From assembly GCF_016802865.1 (NCBI RefSeq), contig NZ_JAEVHM010000002.1:62001-126000 (forward strand): a stretch of DNA of 64,000 nucleotides, written 5' to 3'. This document shows, piece after piece, positions 28,170 to 36,564 of this stretch. This DNA is from Micromonospora parastrephiae. GTDB taxonomy: Bacteria > Actinomycetota > Actinomycetes > Mycobacteriales > Micromonosporaceae. Below the pieces are notes generated by a model that made no database searches, was not told where the DNA came from, and saw nothing but the letters and a program-made list of their open reading frames with translations. The translations under genes were made by a program, and so were the position numbers. Position 1 is the first letter of the stretch, and every line of letters begins with the position of its first letter.

Positions 28170-28999
28170 CGAAGATGCACTCCTATCGAGGCGGTGAGGT
28201 TCACGAACGCGCGCGCCGCCCGGCCGAACTCGGCGGGGCCGGAGAATCCGCCGAGTTCGTGCTGGCTGGCGAGGTGCGGTTCGAGGGAGGCGAAGCCGGC
28301 ATAGCCGTCGTCGCGCAGCGCGGTGAGCGTCCGCAGCAGCTGGCCGTCGCCGTGGCCGGCGGGCACGACCTCGGCGCTGGCCGCGATCGCGTCCTTGACC
28401 TGCAGGTACTCCAGGTGCGGGCGCAGCAGCGCGTACCCGTCGTCGTAGGGCCGCACCCCGACCTGCACGAAGTTCGCGTTGTCCCAGGCGACGCGCAGCG
28501 CGGGCGAGTCGACCGACTCGACGAGGTCGGCGACCCGCCGCGGCACATCGCCGTAGATGTCCTTCTCGTTCTCGTGCAGCAGCACGACGCCGGAGTCCTC
28601 GGCGAGGGCCGCGAAGGCCCGCATCCGCGCCAGCACCGCCGCGCGGATCTCGGCCGGGGCGACCCCGGCCGGGCGGTAGAACGAGAAGATCCTGACGTAC
28701 CGGCTGCCCAGCCGGTGCGCGGCCGCCACGGCGGCACGCAGCCGGTCGAGCTCACCGCCGTCCTCGGTGGTCACGTCGACCTTCCCGACGGGCGACGCGA
28801 CCGCCGAAACCGCCATGCCGCGCGCGTCGACCGCCTCCGCCAGGGCGTCCAGTTGAGCGTCGCCGAGCTCCACCACGTTGGTGCCCCACGCGCTGCGCAC
28901 CTCGATGTGCCGGGCACCGAGGGCACTGAGCACCGCGAGCTGCACCGCCGGGTCGGGATCGATCTCGTCGCCGAAGCCGGACAGCGTCCACGCCGTCAC
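28166..28999 (-). CDS. Sugar phosphate isomerase/epimerase (second TIM barrel)
   Basis: 277 aa from GTG 28999, overlapping the upstream permease stop by GTGA. Motifs HIEVRSAWG, LLHENEKDIYG, VAWDNANFVQ, LQVKDA and GFASLEPHL follow the metal-binding positions of this barrel family. It and the first epimerase flank the Gfo/Idh gene, a set seen in operons that use oxidised or inositol-like sugars. Confidence 0.9.
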   Translation of the reverse strand: MTAWTLSGFGDEIDPDPAVQLAVLSALGARHIEVRSAWGTNVVELGDAQLDALAEAVDARGMAVSAVASPVGKVDVTTEDGGELDRLRAAVAAAHRLGSRYVRIFSFYRPAGVAPAEIRAAVLARMRAFAALAEDSGVVLLHENEKDIYGDVPRRVADLVESVDSPALRVAWDNANFVQVGVRPYDDGYALLRPHLEYLQVKDAIAASAEVVPAGHGDGQLLRTLTALRDDGYAGFASLEPHLASQHELGGFSGPAEFGRAARAFVNLTASIGVHLR

Positions 29000-29850
29000 T
29001 TCACACCTCCCGCGGTCAGCCCACTGACGATGTACCGCTGGAAGGCGAGGTAGAGGGCGACCACCGGGGCCGCGCAGACGAGGGCGGCGGCCATCATCTG
29101 CCCGTACGGCGGGATCGCCCCGCCCTCCTGCGCCGCGCCGAAGACCTGCAGCACGACCGCCGCGGTGCGGGTGTCCACGTCGGTCATGACCGAGGCGAAC
29201 AGCACGTCGTTCCAGCCGAGCAGGAACGCGAAGATCGCCGCGACGACCAGGCCCGGCCAGCTCAGCGGGATGACGACACGCAGCAGGATCTGCCAGCTCC
29301 CGGCACCGTCCACGCGGGCGGCCTCGATCAGCTCGCCGGGCAGCTCACGCAGGTAGGTCACCATGATCCAGGTGGAGAACGGCAGCCCGAACGTGAGGTA
29401 GGTGACGACCAGCGACCACCGGGTGCCGATCGTCGGCACGCCGAGGCTGCTGCCGATCGTCGCGAAGAGCACGAAGACCGGCAGGAGCAGCAGCGTGCCG
29501 GGGATCGACTGCATGCCCAGCAGCGCGCGCAGCACGGTGCGCCGGCCCCGGAACCGGTGCCGGACCAGGACGTACGCCGAGAAGACCGCGACCGCCGCGC
29601 AGGTCACCGCCACCGTGCCGGCGACGAGCAGGCTGTTCGCGAGCCCCCGACCGAGCGGAACCGTCGACCAGATCCGGACGTAGTTGCCGACGCTGACCCG
29701 CTCCGGCCAGAACTCACCGGCGGCCACGGCCAGGTCGGTGTTGACCGAGGCGAGGAAGACGTAGCCGACCGGCGCGCCGACGATGGTCAGCAGGAACACC
29801 GTCAGGCCGATCTGTAGTGGTCGCGGCAGCAGGCGAAGCACGGAGTTCAT
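28996..29850 (-). CDS. Carbohydrate ABC transporter permease (MalG type)
   Basis: 284 aa from ATG 29850, overlapping the preceding permease by ATGA. Six hydrophobic segments and the cytoplasmic EAA loop (EAARVDGAGSWQILLRVVIP). Partner of the MalF-type permease. No ATPase gene is nearby, so it probably shares the MsiK-type ATPase encoded elsewhere, as is usual in actinobacteria. Confidence 0.95.
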   Translation of the reverse strand: MNSVLRLLPRPLQIGLTVFLLTIVGAPVGYVFLASVNTDLAVAAGEFWPERVSVGNYVRIWSTVPLGRGLANSLLVAGTVAVTCAAVAVFSAYVLVRHRFRGRRTVLRALLGMQSIPGTLLLLPVFVLFATIGSSLGVPTIGTRWSLVVTYLTFGLPFSTWIMVTYLRELPGELIEAARVDGAGSWQILLRVVIPLSWPGLVVAAIFAFLLGWNDVLFASVMTDVDTRTAAVVLQVFGAAQEGGAIPPYGQMMAAALVCAAPVVALYLAFQRYIVSGLTAGGVK

Positions 29851-30779
29851 GCGGTGGCCTCCGGCTCGTCGAGTCTGACGGTGCGCAGATAGACCAGCAG
29901 CGGGACCAGGATCAGTACCAGCGAGATCACGGCCATCGCCGCGCTCAGCCCGAACCGCAGGTTCTGGAAGCTCTCCACGTACGTCAGCACCGGCAGCACC
30001 TCCACGTCGTGCGGGCTCGGGACGCCGAACAGCACGAACGGCAGGGTGAAGCTGTTCACCATGTGCAGCAGCGAGATGATCGCGGCGAGCGCGACCGGGG
30101 GGCGCAGCAGCGGGAGGATGACGTGGCGCAGCTTCGCCCGCCACTGCGCGCCGTCGAGCGCGGCGGCCTCGTGCAGGCTGTCGTCGATTCCCTGCAGGCC
30201 GGCCAGGGCGAGCAGGTAGACCAGCGGCCAGCCCGACCAGGCCTGCACGACGATCAGGGCGAGGTAGCTCTTCGGCCCGTTCAGCCACAGGCCGCCGGCG
30301 ATGCCCAGGGTCGCCAGGCCCTGGTTGGCGACCCCGTCGGGTTGCAGGATGATCCGCCAGATGGTGCCGACGACGAAGGCGGGCAGCACGTACGGGATGA
30401 GGTAGAGGGACCGGACCAGCGACCGCCCGCGGAACGGCAGGTGGGTGGTCAGCGCGGCGGCGACCCCCAGCGGCAACGCGAGCAGCGTCGCGATCACCGC
30501 CGCGGACCCGCTGACCCAGATGGCGTGCGGCAGGCTGGTGCGGCCCACCGCCTCGACGTAGTTGCCGGCGCCGACGAACGGCGCCGACAGCCACTGCCGG
30601 AAGGTGTACTGGTCGAGGTCGAGCAGCGACATCACCAGCGCGACGACGAACGGCACGACGATGACGGTCAGGGTGAGCAGGCCGCCGGGCGCGAGCAGCC
30701 ACACCGCGGCACCGCCGGCGGTCGCGCCGCGACGGCGGCGCGGCGGGGGACGGGCGAGCCACCCCGGCCCGGCGCGCAT
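29847..30779 (-). CDS. Carbohydrate ABC transporter permease (MalF type)
   Basis: 310 aa from ATG 30779. A basic N-terminus precedes six membrane segments; the EAA-like loop is EAAALDGAQWRAKLRHVILP. The start lies 46 bp after the substrate-binding protein stop. Operon order binding protein-MalF-MalG is standard for CUT1 importers. Confidence 0.95.
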   Translation of the reverse strand: MRAGPGWLARPPPRRRRGATAGGAAVWLLAPGGLLTLTVIVVPFVVALVMSLLDLDQYTFRQWLSAPFVGAGNYVEAVGRTSLPHAIWVSGSAAVIATLLALPLGVAAALTTHLPFRGRSLVRSLYLIPYVLPAFVVGTIWRIILQPDGVANQGLATLGIAGGLWLNGPKSYLALIVVQAWSGWPLVYLLALAGLQGIDDSLHEAAALDGAQWRAKLRHVILPLLRPPVALAAIISLLHMVNSFTLPFVLFGVPSPHDVEVLPVLTYVESFQNLRFGLSAAMAVISLVLILVPLLVYLRTVRLDEPEATA

Positions 30780-30825
30780 CGCCGGTGCCCGGAGCGTCCG
30801 CGGTCGCTGGGTCGTTGACCGTCAT

Positions 30826-32148
30826 CTACTTCGCCTTGTCCAGCGCGGCCTGCGCCTCGGACTGGCCCTGGGCGAGCAGGGCGTTGAGGGACGTGTCGTC
30901 GACCTTGCCGGCGGCGAGGTTCGGCACCGACTGGACGACCACGTTGACCAGCGCGAGCTGCACCTTGCTCCACCCGCCGTGGAACGGGGTGCCGTGCGCC
31001 TTCGAGGCGGAGTCCACGATGGCCGCGAGCGCCGGGTCGGCGACCAGCCGGTTCGCCAGCTCCGCGTTCGTCGGCAACTCGCCGAAGGTCCGGTAGTAGG
31101 CCTCCTGCGACTCGGCGGTGGTCAGCATGTTCACCAGGCGCAGCGCCAGGTCCTGGTTCTTGCTGTACTTGGCGATCACCAGGTTGTCACCGGAGAGGAT
31201 GCTGGTGGCGCCGACGCCGCCCGACGGCAGGCTGGTGGCGCCCGGCGGGACGGTCGGCATGACGGCGTAGCCGTACTTGCCGGCGACCGCGGACTTGTCC
31301 AGCGTGACCTTCGAGGTCGCCGAGACCATCGGCAGGAAGGCGGCCTTGCCGGCGCCGAACGCGGCGATGGCCTGGGCGTTCTTCCAGCCGGTCGCCGCCG
31401 GGTCGACGACCTTGTCGGTGGCGAGCCAGCCGAGGTACGTCTGGTAGGCCTTGACCGTGACCGGATCGGTCAGCCGCGCCTTGCCGTCGGAGACCAGCGG
31501 GTTGCCAGCCTGGATGCTCATCGCCCAGATGAACTTCCACGGGTCGAAGCCGTCGCCGTAGGCCACGGCCAGGCCGTACCTGCCGGCACCGGTCAGCTGT
31601 CTGGCCTGCTGCCGCAGGCCGTCCCAGGTGCTCGCCGGCTTGTCGATGCCCGCCGCGGCCAGCAGTTCCTTGTTGTACGCCATGACGAACGGGCGGCTGG
31701 TGAAGGGGATGCCGACCTCGTGCGTGGCGTCCGGGCCGGAGATGCCGAGGGTGGCCGGCAGGAACCGGTCCCGGCCGCCGATCTTCGTCCACTGGTCGGC
31801 GGTGAGGTCGACGAAGGCGCCGGTGGAGTATGCCGTCGGGGTGAAGGTGGTGCCGAGGGCATAGATGTCCGGCCCCTGCCCGGAGAGCATCGATGTCTGG
31901 ATCTTGGTGAGTTCGTCGGTGGGGCTGGCGAAGGTCTCGAACGTGACCTTCGCCCCGGCCTGCTGCTGGAACTTCGCCGAGACGTCGGCGAACCACTGCT
32001 TCTGCTCCGTGGGATAGATCGAGTTCGCCCCGATGAGCACGTTGAGCGTCCTGCCGTCCTCGGCGGAGCTACCGGGGTCGCAGGCGGTGACGGGTATGGC
32101 GACCGTGGCGGCCAGGGCCGCCGCGAGAAGTCCACGGCTGGCGTTCAT
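30826..32148 (-). CDS. Extracellular sugar-binding lipoprotein (ABC importer)
   Basis: 440 aa from ATG 32148, preceded by AAGGAG at good spacing; the longer frame to 32475 runs into the LacI gene. Lipoprotein signal ends PVTAC. The family-1 binding fold shows FETFASPTDELTKIQTSMLS and the C-terminal FHGGWSKVQLALVN. First gene of the operon down to 26129, with the LacI box in its promoter. Probable ligand: a beta-glucan oligosaccharide, from context. Confidence 0.93.
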   Translation of the reverse strand: MNASRGLLAAALAATVAIPVTACDPGSSAEDGRTLNVLIGANSIYPTEQKQWFADVSAKFQQQAGAKVTFETFASPTDELTKIQTSMLSGQGPDIYALGTTFTPTAYSTGAFVDLTADQWTKIGGRDRFLPATLGISGPDATHEVGIPFTSRPFVMAYNKELLAAAGIDKPASTWDGLRQQARQLTGAGRYGLAVAYGDGFDPWKFIWAMSIQAGNPLVSDGKARLTDPVTVKAYQTYLGWLATDKVVDPAATGWKNAQAIAAFGAGKAAFLPMVSATSKVTLDKSAVAGKYGYAVMPTVPPGATSLPSGGVGATSILSGDNLVIAKYSKNQDLALRLVNMLTTAESQEAYYRTFGELPTNAELANRLVADPALAAIVDSASKAHGTPFHGGWSKVQLALVNVVVQSVPNLAAGKVDDTSLNALLAQGQSEAQAALDKAK

Positions 32149-32271
32149 CTCTGCTCCTTGGGTGGTGGCTGTCCGGAGAGGAATGGTGTGGAGAGGCACA
32201 TAGCCAGACGCCAGGGAATTCCCCCGGTTCGATGAAGCGTGCGAGGGAACGTAACAACCATGGAAACCGGG

Positions 32272-32297
32272 TGGCAACCGATTGCCATTAATTGCCA
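32272..32297. promoter_or_regulatory. LacI operator in the divergent promoter
   Basis: Perfect inverted repeat TGGCAACCGATTGCCA (32272-32287), then TTAA and another TTGCCA (32292-32297). It lies between the binding-protein gene and lacI-type gene, so it could control both. Confidence 0.75.
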
Positions 32298-32311
32298 TCG
32301 ATGCTCTGCTG

Positions 32312-33358
32312 ATGTGCATGAACCCCGAAGGCGTGCCCTCTCCCCGTGCGGCGGTACGCCGGGAGGGCCGCGTGACCATCAACGACATCGCTGCCCTCAC
32401 CGGCGTTGCCGCCTCCACCGTGTCCCGGGCGCTGAGCCGGCCCGACCGGGTCAACCGGGTCACCCGGGAACGCATCCAGGCCGCCGCCCGCGAGCTGAAC
32501 TACGTACCCAACACCCAGGCGCGGGCGCTGTCGTCGGGGCGTACCGAAACGGTCGCCCTGCTCGTCTCGGACGCGACGAATCCGTTCTACTTCGGACTGA
32601 TCCGCGGCGCGCAGCAACAACTGCGCGCCGCCGGCCACGCCCTGCTGCTGATCGACACCGAGGACTCGGCCGAGCTGGAGAACCATCTGCTGCACAAGGT
32701 GCGCCGGTCGGTCGACGGGGTGATCCTCGCAGCCTCCCGCCTTCCCGAGCAGACCCTCTCCGTCATCGCCGCCGAACTGCCGGTCGTCACCGTCAACCGC
32801 AACGTCGCCCGGGTGCGCAGCGTCGTCATCGACAGCCCGGACGGGGTGATGCAGGCCGTCGAGCACCTGGTCTCGCTGGGCCACCGGGCGATCGCGTACG
32901 TGGCCGGACCGCCGTCCTCCTGGGCCAACGAGGCCCGGTGGCGGGCGATGCGGACCGCGATGGCCCGACACGGCCTCACCGCGGCCCGCGTCGGCCCGTT
33001 CGGCGTGTCCCGCAGCTCCGGATCGGTCGCCGCGGACGCGCTGCTGAACACCGGCGCCACCGCCGGCGTCACCTTCAACGACCTGCTGGCGATCGGCATC
33101 CTGCGGCGGCTGGCCGAACGCGGCGTCGACGTCCCCGGCGAGATCAGCGTGGTGGGCTGCGACGACATCTTCGGCGCCGACTTCTGCAGCCCCCCGCTGA
33201 CCACCCTCACCGCGCCGATCGAACAGGCCGGCCGGGTGGCGGTGTCAATGCTGCTGGACCACCTTGAGCACCTGGGGGAAACGGCGTCCCGTCAGACCGT
33301 GCTGCTGCCCACGCACCTGACCATCCGGCAGTCCAGCGGGCCGGCCCCGCGCCGGTGA
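32312..33358 (+). CDS. LacI-family transcriptional regulator
   Basis: 348 aa if started at ATG 32312 (32318 also possible). HTH INDIAALTGVAASTVSRALS, hinge-type LNYVPNTQARALSSGRT, then a periplasmic-binding-like effector domain and the SxVGCDD segment. It is divergent from the ABC operon with an operator between, so it is the probable repressor of glucan uptake and of the secreted genes sharing the box. Confidence 0.93.
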   Translation: MCMNPEGVPSPRAAVRREGRVTINDIAALTGVAASTVSRALSRPDRVNRVTRERIQAAARELNYVPNTQARALSSGRTETVALLVSDATNPFYFGLIRGAQQQLRAAGHALLLIDTEDSAELENHLLHKVRRSVDGVILAASRLPEQTLSVIAAELPVVTVNRNVARVRSVVIDSPDGVMQAVEHLVSLGHRAIAYVAGPPSSWANEARWRAMRTAMARHGLTAARVGPFGVSRSSGSVAADALLNTGATAGVTFNDLLAIGILRRLAERGVDVPGEISVVGCDDIFGADFCSPPLTTLTAPIEQAGRVAVSMLLDHLEHLGETASRQTVLLPTHLTIRQSSGPAPRR

Positions 33359-33593
33359 CCACTCGCCGGGCCGCCTCTCCCGGACGACCAGCAATAGCCC
33401 GTATCAGAAGGCACGGGTCCACGTCGCGGTGGTACGTGTCCCGGTGCCCCTCGCGCGTCAGGGCACGGGCGCCGAACGCCGACAGAGGCCACCCGGGTGT
33501 CCACCACGAGGCTTGACGCCAGCCTCCGAAGACGACGCCCGGCGTCCGGACACGTGTGACGTGCCTTGACAGGATCAGCTCCACCTGACATGG
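33359..33593. other. Gap without a recognised gene
   Basis: 235 bp between the LacI gene stop and the ArsR operator. Only shadow frames are visible. Confidence 0.5.
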
Positions 33594-33630
33594 TCAACCA
33601 TATCGTTGATAAAGCAGCAGGTTGATAAAG
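33594..33630. promoter_or_regulatory. Probable ArsR operator
   Basis: TCAAC-N6-GTTGA inverted repeat and a tandem TTGATAAAG repeat directly before the ArsR start. Confidence 0.5.
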
Positions 33631-33978
33631 ATGCCGATTGACAAGAGGGACGATGGACAGCTCGACCGAGCGTTCGCCGCTTTGGGCGATCCGGTGCGGC
33701 GGGCCATGGTCGCGCGGCTGTCGCGCGGCGAGGCGACGGTCAACGAGCTTGCCGAGCCGTTCCCGATCACCAAACAGGCCGTGTCGCGGCACATCCAGGT
33801 GCTCGAGGCGGCCGGATTGATCACCAGGAGCCGGGACGGCCAGCGGCGGCCGTGTCGCCTGGACCCGGCGGCGCTCGAGGCGCTGACGAGCTGGATCGAC
33901 ACCTACCGACTGGCTACCGAGGCGCAGTACCGGCGCCTCGACGACGTCCTCGACACGTTGAAGGAGCAGCGGAGATGA
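33631..33978 (+). CDS. ArsR-family winged-helix regulator
   Basis: 115 aa from ATG 33631. DRAFAALGDPVRRAMVARLS, NELAEPFPITKQAVSRHIQV and ITRSRDGQRRPCRLD are classic ArsR winged helix. No metal-binding Cys set. Its stop overlaps the SRPBCC start (ATGA). This ArsR-SRPBCC pair is very common in actinobacteria. Confidence 0.93.
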   Translation: MPIDKRDDGQLDRAFAALGDPVRRAMVARLSRGEATVNELAEPFPITKQAVSRHIQVLEAAGLITRSRDGQRRPCRLDPAALEALTSWIDTYRLATEAQYRRLDDVLDTLKEQRR

Positions 33979-34472
33979 ACTCGACGACGATTACCGCCCA
34001 GCCCGGCACCCCCTACGTCGACGTCGTGCGCGAGTTCGACGCGCCGCCGGAGCTGGTGTTCCGCGCACACACCGACCCGGAGCTGGTGGCGCGCTGGCTT
34101 GGCCCACGCGGCATGCGGATGGAGGTGGTCGAGCACGACGCGCGGGCTGGCGGCGGCTACCGCTACGTGCATCGCGGCAGAGAGGGCGAATTCCGGTTCC
34201 GCGGCGTGTTCCACACGGTCGTGCCGGACAAGCTGATCGTGCAGACCTTCGAGTACGAGGGCACGCCGGAACACGTCAGCCTGGAGACGACGCGGTTCGA
34301 GGACATCGACGGTCGGACCCGGCTGACCAGACGCAGCGTGTTCGGCTCGGTCGAGGAACGCGATGCGATGGTCGCGTCCGGCATGGAGAACGGCGTGCGC
34401 GACTCGATGGAACGACTAGCCGAGCTGCTGCGACCGGGACGGGTGATCGTGGACAGCTCGAATCCGAGATGA
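33975..34472 (+). CDS. SRPBCC / AHSA1 domain protein
   Basis: 165 aa from ATG 33975. Starts with VVREFDAPPELVFRAHTDPE and WLGPRGMRMEVVEHDARAGG, the usual Aha1/START-like opening. A ligand-binding helix-grip fold of unknown ligand, translationally coupled to the ArsR gene. Confidence 0.92.
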   Translation: MNSTTITAQPGTPYVDVVREFDAPPELVFRAHTDPELVARWLGPRGMRMEVVEHDARAGGGYRYVHRGREGEFRFRGVFHTVVPDKLIVQTFEYEGTPEHVSLETTRFEDIDGRTRLTRRSVFGSVEERDAMVASGMENGVRDSMERLAELLRPGRVIVDSSNPR

Positions 34473-34626
34473 CGGCGTACGCGCAGCACCTCACCTACCG
34501 CGTCCTAGCCGACAACTGACGCCGACACCGCCATCCACCGAACATCTTGTAGCCCAACCGCGGACACCATCCCGACTTCGATCCGGGATGCGACAAAACC
34601 AACACGAGCAACGAGAGGCAGCATTC

Positions 34627-35181
34627 ATGCGAGACGTCATTCTGTACATGTCGATGTCGCTGGACGGGTTCGTCGGCAGCGACCGTGAGCATCCGGGGAT
34701 CGCGGTCCCCGGAGGCGATGAACTGAAGCAGTGGAAGCTCGACCGCATCAGTCGGGCCGGTGCTCACCTGATGGGTCGCATCACGTACCAGGAGATGTCG
34801 TCGTACTGGCCGCGGTCCGACGACCCGTACGCGGCGCCGATGAACGACATCCCCAAGGTGGTGTTCTCGAAGACGCTTAGCGACGCCGAGGCCAGCTGGC
34901 CCGAAACCCGGGTCGCGCGGGGCGAGCTCACCACCGAGATCGCCGCCATCAAGGCCGAGCCCGGCCCGGACGTGATCGTCTGGGGTGGTGGCCGGTTGGC
35001 CGGCGCGCTCGCCGCGGCCGACCTGATCGACGAGTACCGCCTACTGGTCCAGCCGCTGGCCCTGGGCCGCGGACAGGCCCTGTTCGGCCAACTACCGCAA
35101 TCGCGGCGCCTGGACCTCGTCGAGACCACGCCGTTCCCCAGCGGCGTCGTCGTCCACATCTACCGACCCCAGCACTCCTGA
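34627..35181 (+). CDS. Dihydrofolate reductase family protein (RibD-C like), first copy
   Basis: 184 aa from ATG 34627 (GAGAGG upstream). MSLDGFVG, MGRITYQEM, VWGGGRLAGALAAADLIDEY and PLALGRGQALF match the RibD C-terminal/DHFR-like family. Usually NADPH-dependent reductases of unknown substrate; plausibly co-expressed with the ArsR-SRPBCC pair. Confidence 0.92.
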   Translation: MRDVILYMSMSLDGFVGSDREHPGIAVPGGDELKQWKLDRISRAGAHLMGRITYQEMSSYWPRSDDPYAAPMNDIPKVVFSKTLSDAEASWPETRVARGELTTEIAAIKAEPGPDVIVWGGGRLAGALAAADLIDEYRLLVQPLALGRGQALFGQLPQSRRLDLVETTPFPSGVVVHIYRPQHS

Positions 35182-35194
35182 GAAGGGACACTCC

Positions 35195-35797
35195 ATGGGC
35201 AAAGTGCAGGCGCAGGCGAACATGTCTCTGGACGGGTACGTCGCCAAGCAGGACAACACCATCGGCCGGTTGTTCGACTGGCTGCAGAACGGCGAGGTCG
35301 CGATGCCGACTTCGGCTGGGGACTTCACCCTCCACCTCACCCCGCAGAGTTCGGAGCACATGCGGCGGTGGGTGTCCTCGCTGGGCGCGCTCGTCTGTGG
35401 CCGGACGCTGTTCGACGTGGCGGGCGGCTGGCAGGGCCGGCACACCCTGGACGTCCCTGTTGTCGTGGTGACGCACCGAATCCCGCAGGACTGGGTTGAC
35501 GCGCACCCCGACGCGCCGTTCTCGTTCGTGACCGACGGGGTGGAGGCCGCGATCGCCCGGGCCCAGGAACTCGCCGGCGACGCGGTCGTCGCCGTCACCG
35601 GGGGAACCATCGCCCGGCAGTGCCTGGAGCTGGGACTGCTGGACGAGGTGGCCATCGACTTGGTGCCGGTGGTGATGGGCGCGGGAAACCGGCCCTTCTT
35701 CGGCGAACTCTCCTCCGACGATGTCCTGCTCGGCAACCCGACGGTCTGCGTCCAAGGCGACCGGGTCACCCATCTCGTGTTCCCGGTGCTGCGGTGA
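35195..35797 (+). CDS. Dihydrofolate reductase family protein, second copy
   Basis: 200 aa from ATG 35195 with AGAAGGGA upstream, 13 bp after the first copy. ANMSLDGYVAKQDN, CGRTLFDVAGGW, AVTGGTIARQCLELGLLDE and GAGNRPFFGEL are the family motifs. Only distantly similar to its neighbour, so an old duplication. Confidence 0.92.
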   Translation: MGKVQAQANMSLDGYVAKQDNTIGRLFDWLQNGEVAMPTSAGDFTLHLTPQSSEHMRRWVSSLGALVCGRTLFDVAGGWQGRHTLDVPVVVVTHRIPQDWVDAHPDAPFSFVTDGVEAAIARAQELAGDAVVAVTGGTIARQCLELGLLDEVAIDLVPVVMGAGNRPFFGELSSDDVLLGNPTVCVQGDRVTHLVFPVLR

Positions 35798-35844
35798 CCC
35801 TTCTTACCGGGTTCTCCTCCTGGTCATCGTCGTGAAACTTGATC

Positions 35845-35973
35845 GTGACGCCACTCGGCCTACGGATCGTCGACTGGGCGTGGGCGACCAAGGCCGCCGC
35901 ATGGGTCGAACTCGCGTTGCTCGTCCCATGGCTGATCGGCAGCGGCCACAGCGCCGAACAGGCAGAAGAGTAG
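35845..35973 (+). CDS. Possible small membrane peptide
   Basis: 42 codons from GTG 35845: TPLGLRIVDWAWATKAAAWV, then a hydrophobic stretch and HSAEQAEE. Coding-like composition, but no ribosome site. Could be a remnant at the left border of the mobile island. Confidence 0.3.
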   Translation: MTPLGLRIVDWAWATKAAAWVELALLVPWLIGSGHSAEQAEE

Positions 35974-36335
35974 CTATCCCAGCTTCCCGCATGGACTAGG
36001 ACGGACCGTCAGGTTCTGGACAACTTCGCGTCACAGAACGCAACAAAGTGGGCCGCAAGTCCCGACAGAGCACCGAGCTCTGGGTACACGACCTCGCAGT
36101 GTGGACCGGCGAATGGGCCAACCATCGGACCCCCGGCCACCAGTCAACCCATGAGCCATAACCCGGAGGCACCCTCTCGCCACGCGGCACCGGCAGCGGT
36201 CGGCCCAACTACCAGCCAGCAAGCCCGCTCGGAACCGCAATCAGGTCACTCAGCCGGGCGGTCCATGACGGTCCCGAACCCGGAACAAGCCGCACTGTTT
36301 CCCCGTCTGCTCCCAATGTAAGCGGCACTTAGGGC
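35974..36335. other. Degenerate region left of the island
   Basis: Short frames only. One runs from ATG 36151 (56 codons) and ends at 36321 inside a TGCTCCCAATGTAAG segment that is shared with 52107-52121, next to the intact tRNA. It looks like the worn end of an older element. No intact gene. Confidence 0.4.
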
Positions 36336-36370
36336 GAAGCCCGTTACCGACCACTCCGGTAACGGGCTTC
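36336..36370. terminator. Copy of the tRNA-Val terminator (left)
   Basis: 14-bp perfect stem GAAGCCCGTTACCG / CGGTAACGGGCTTC with a 7-base loop. Nearly the same hairpin follows the intact tRNA at 52143-52175. Confidence 0.75.
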
Positions 36371-36433
36371 TGACCTGCATGAACTGAGAGTGGGCGATGC
36401 TGGTATCGAACCAGCGACCTCTTCGGTGTGAAC
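36371..36433 (-). repeat. att repeat A: decapitated tRNA-Val(CAC) 3' part
   Basis: 63 bp matching the intact tRNA copy at 52177-52239 except for two bases outside the tRNA. It contains the T-arm, acceptor 3' strand and anticodon 3' side but no 5' half, so it is not a tRNA. Probably the outer left junction of the integrated elements. Confidence 0.85.
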
Positions 36434-36516
36434 TCTCGGCAAGCAGATCGGATCGGCCTTGATGCGAGGTCATGTGGCCCGCTGAGGCGCCTCTCGGCTC
36501 GGTCCGGCTGGCACGG

Positions 36517-36542
36517 TTGCTGTACTTCGCTGCTGTACTTCT
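36517..36542. repeat. Arm-type direct repeats beside att A
   Basis: GCTGTACTTC at 36519 and again at 36532, a 13-bp period. Matching pairs flank att B on both sides. Expected for integrase arm-binding sites. Confidence 0.55.
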
Positions 36543-36564
36543 GACGCCCTGGGGGCATCCGCAC

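Noticed and set aside
28996-30825. 609-codon minus-strand frame as one permease
   Set aside because: Its first half is out of frame with the MalF gene; only the part from 29850 is the MalG permease.
36371-36433. tRNA-Val gene at att A (and likewise at 41729)
   Set aside because: The 5' half, including D-arm and acceptor 5' strand, is absent; it cannot fold as a tRNA.
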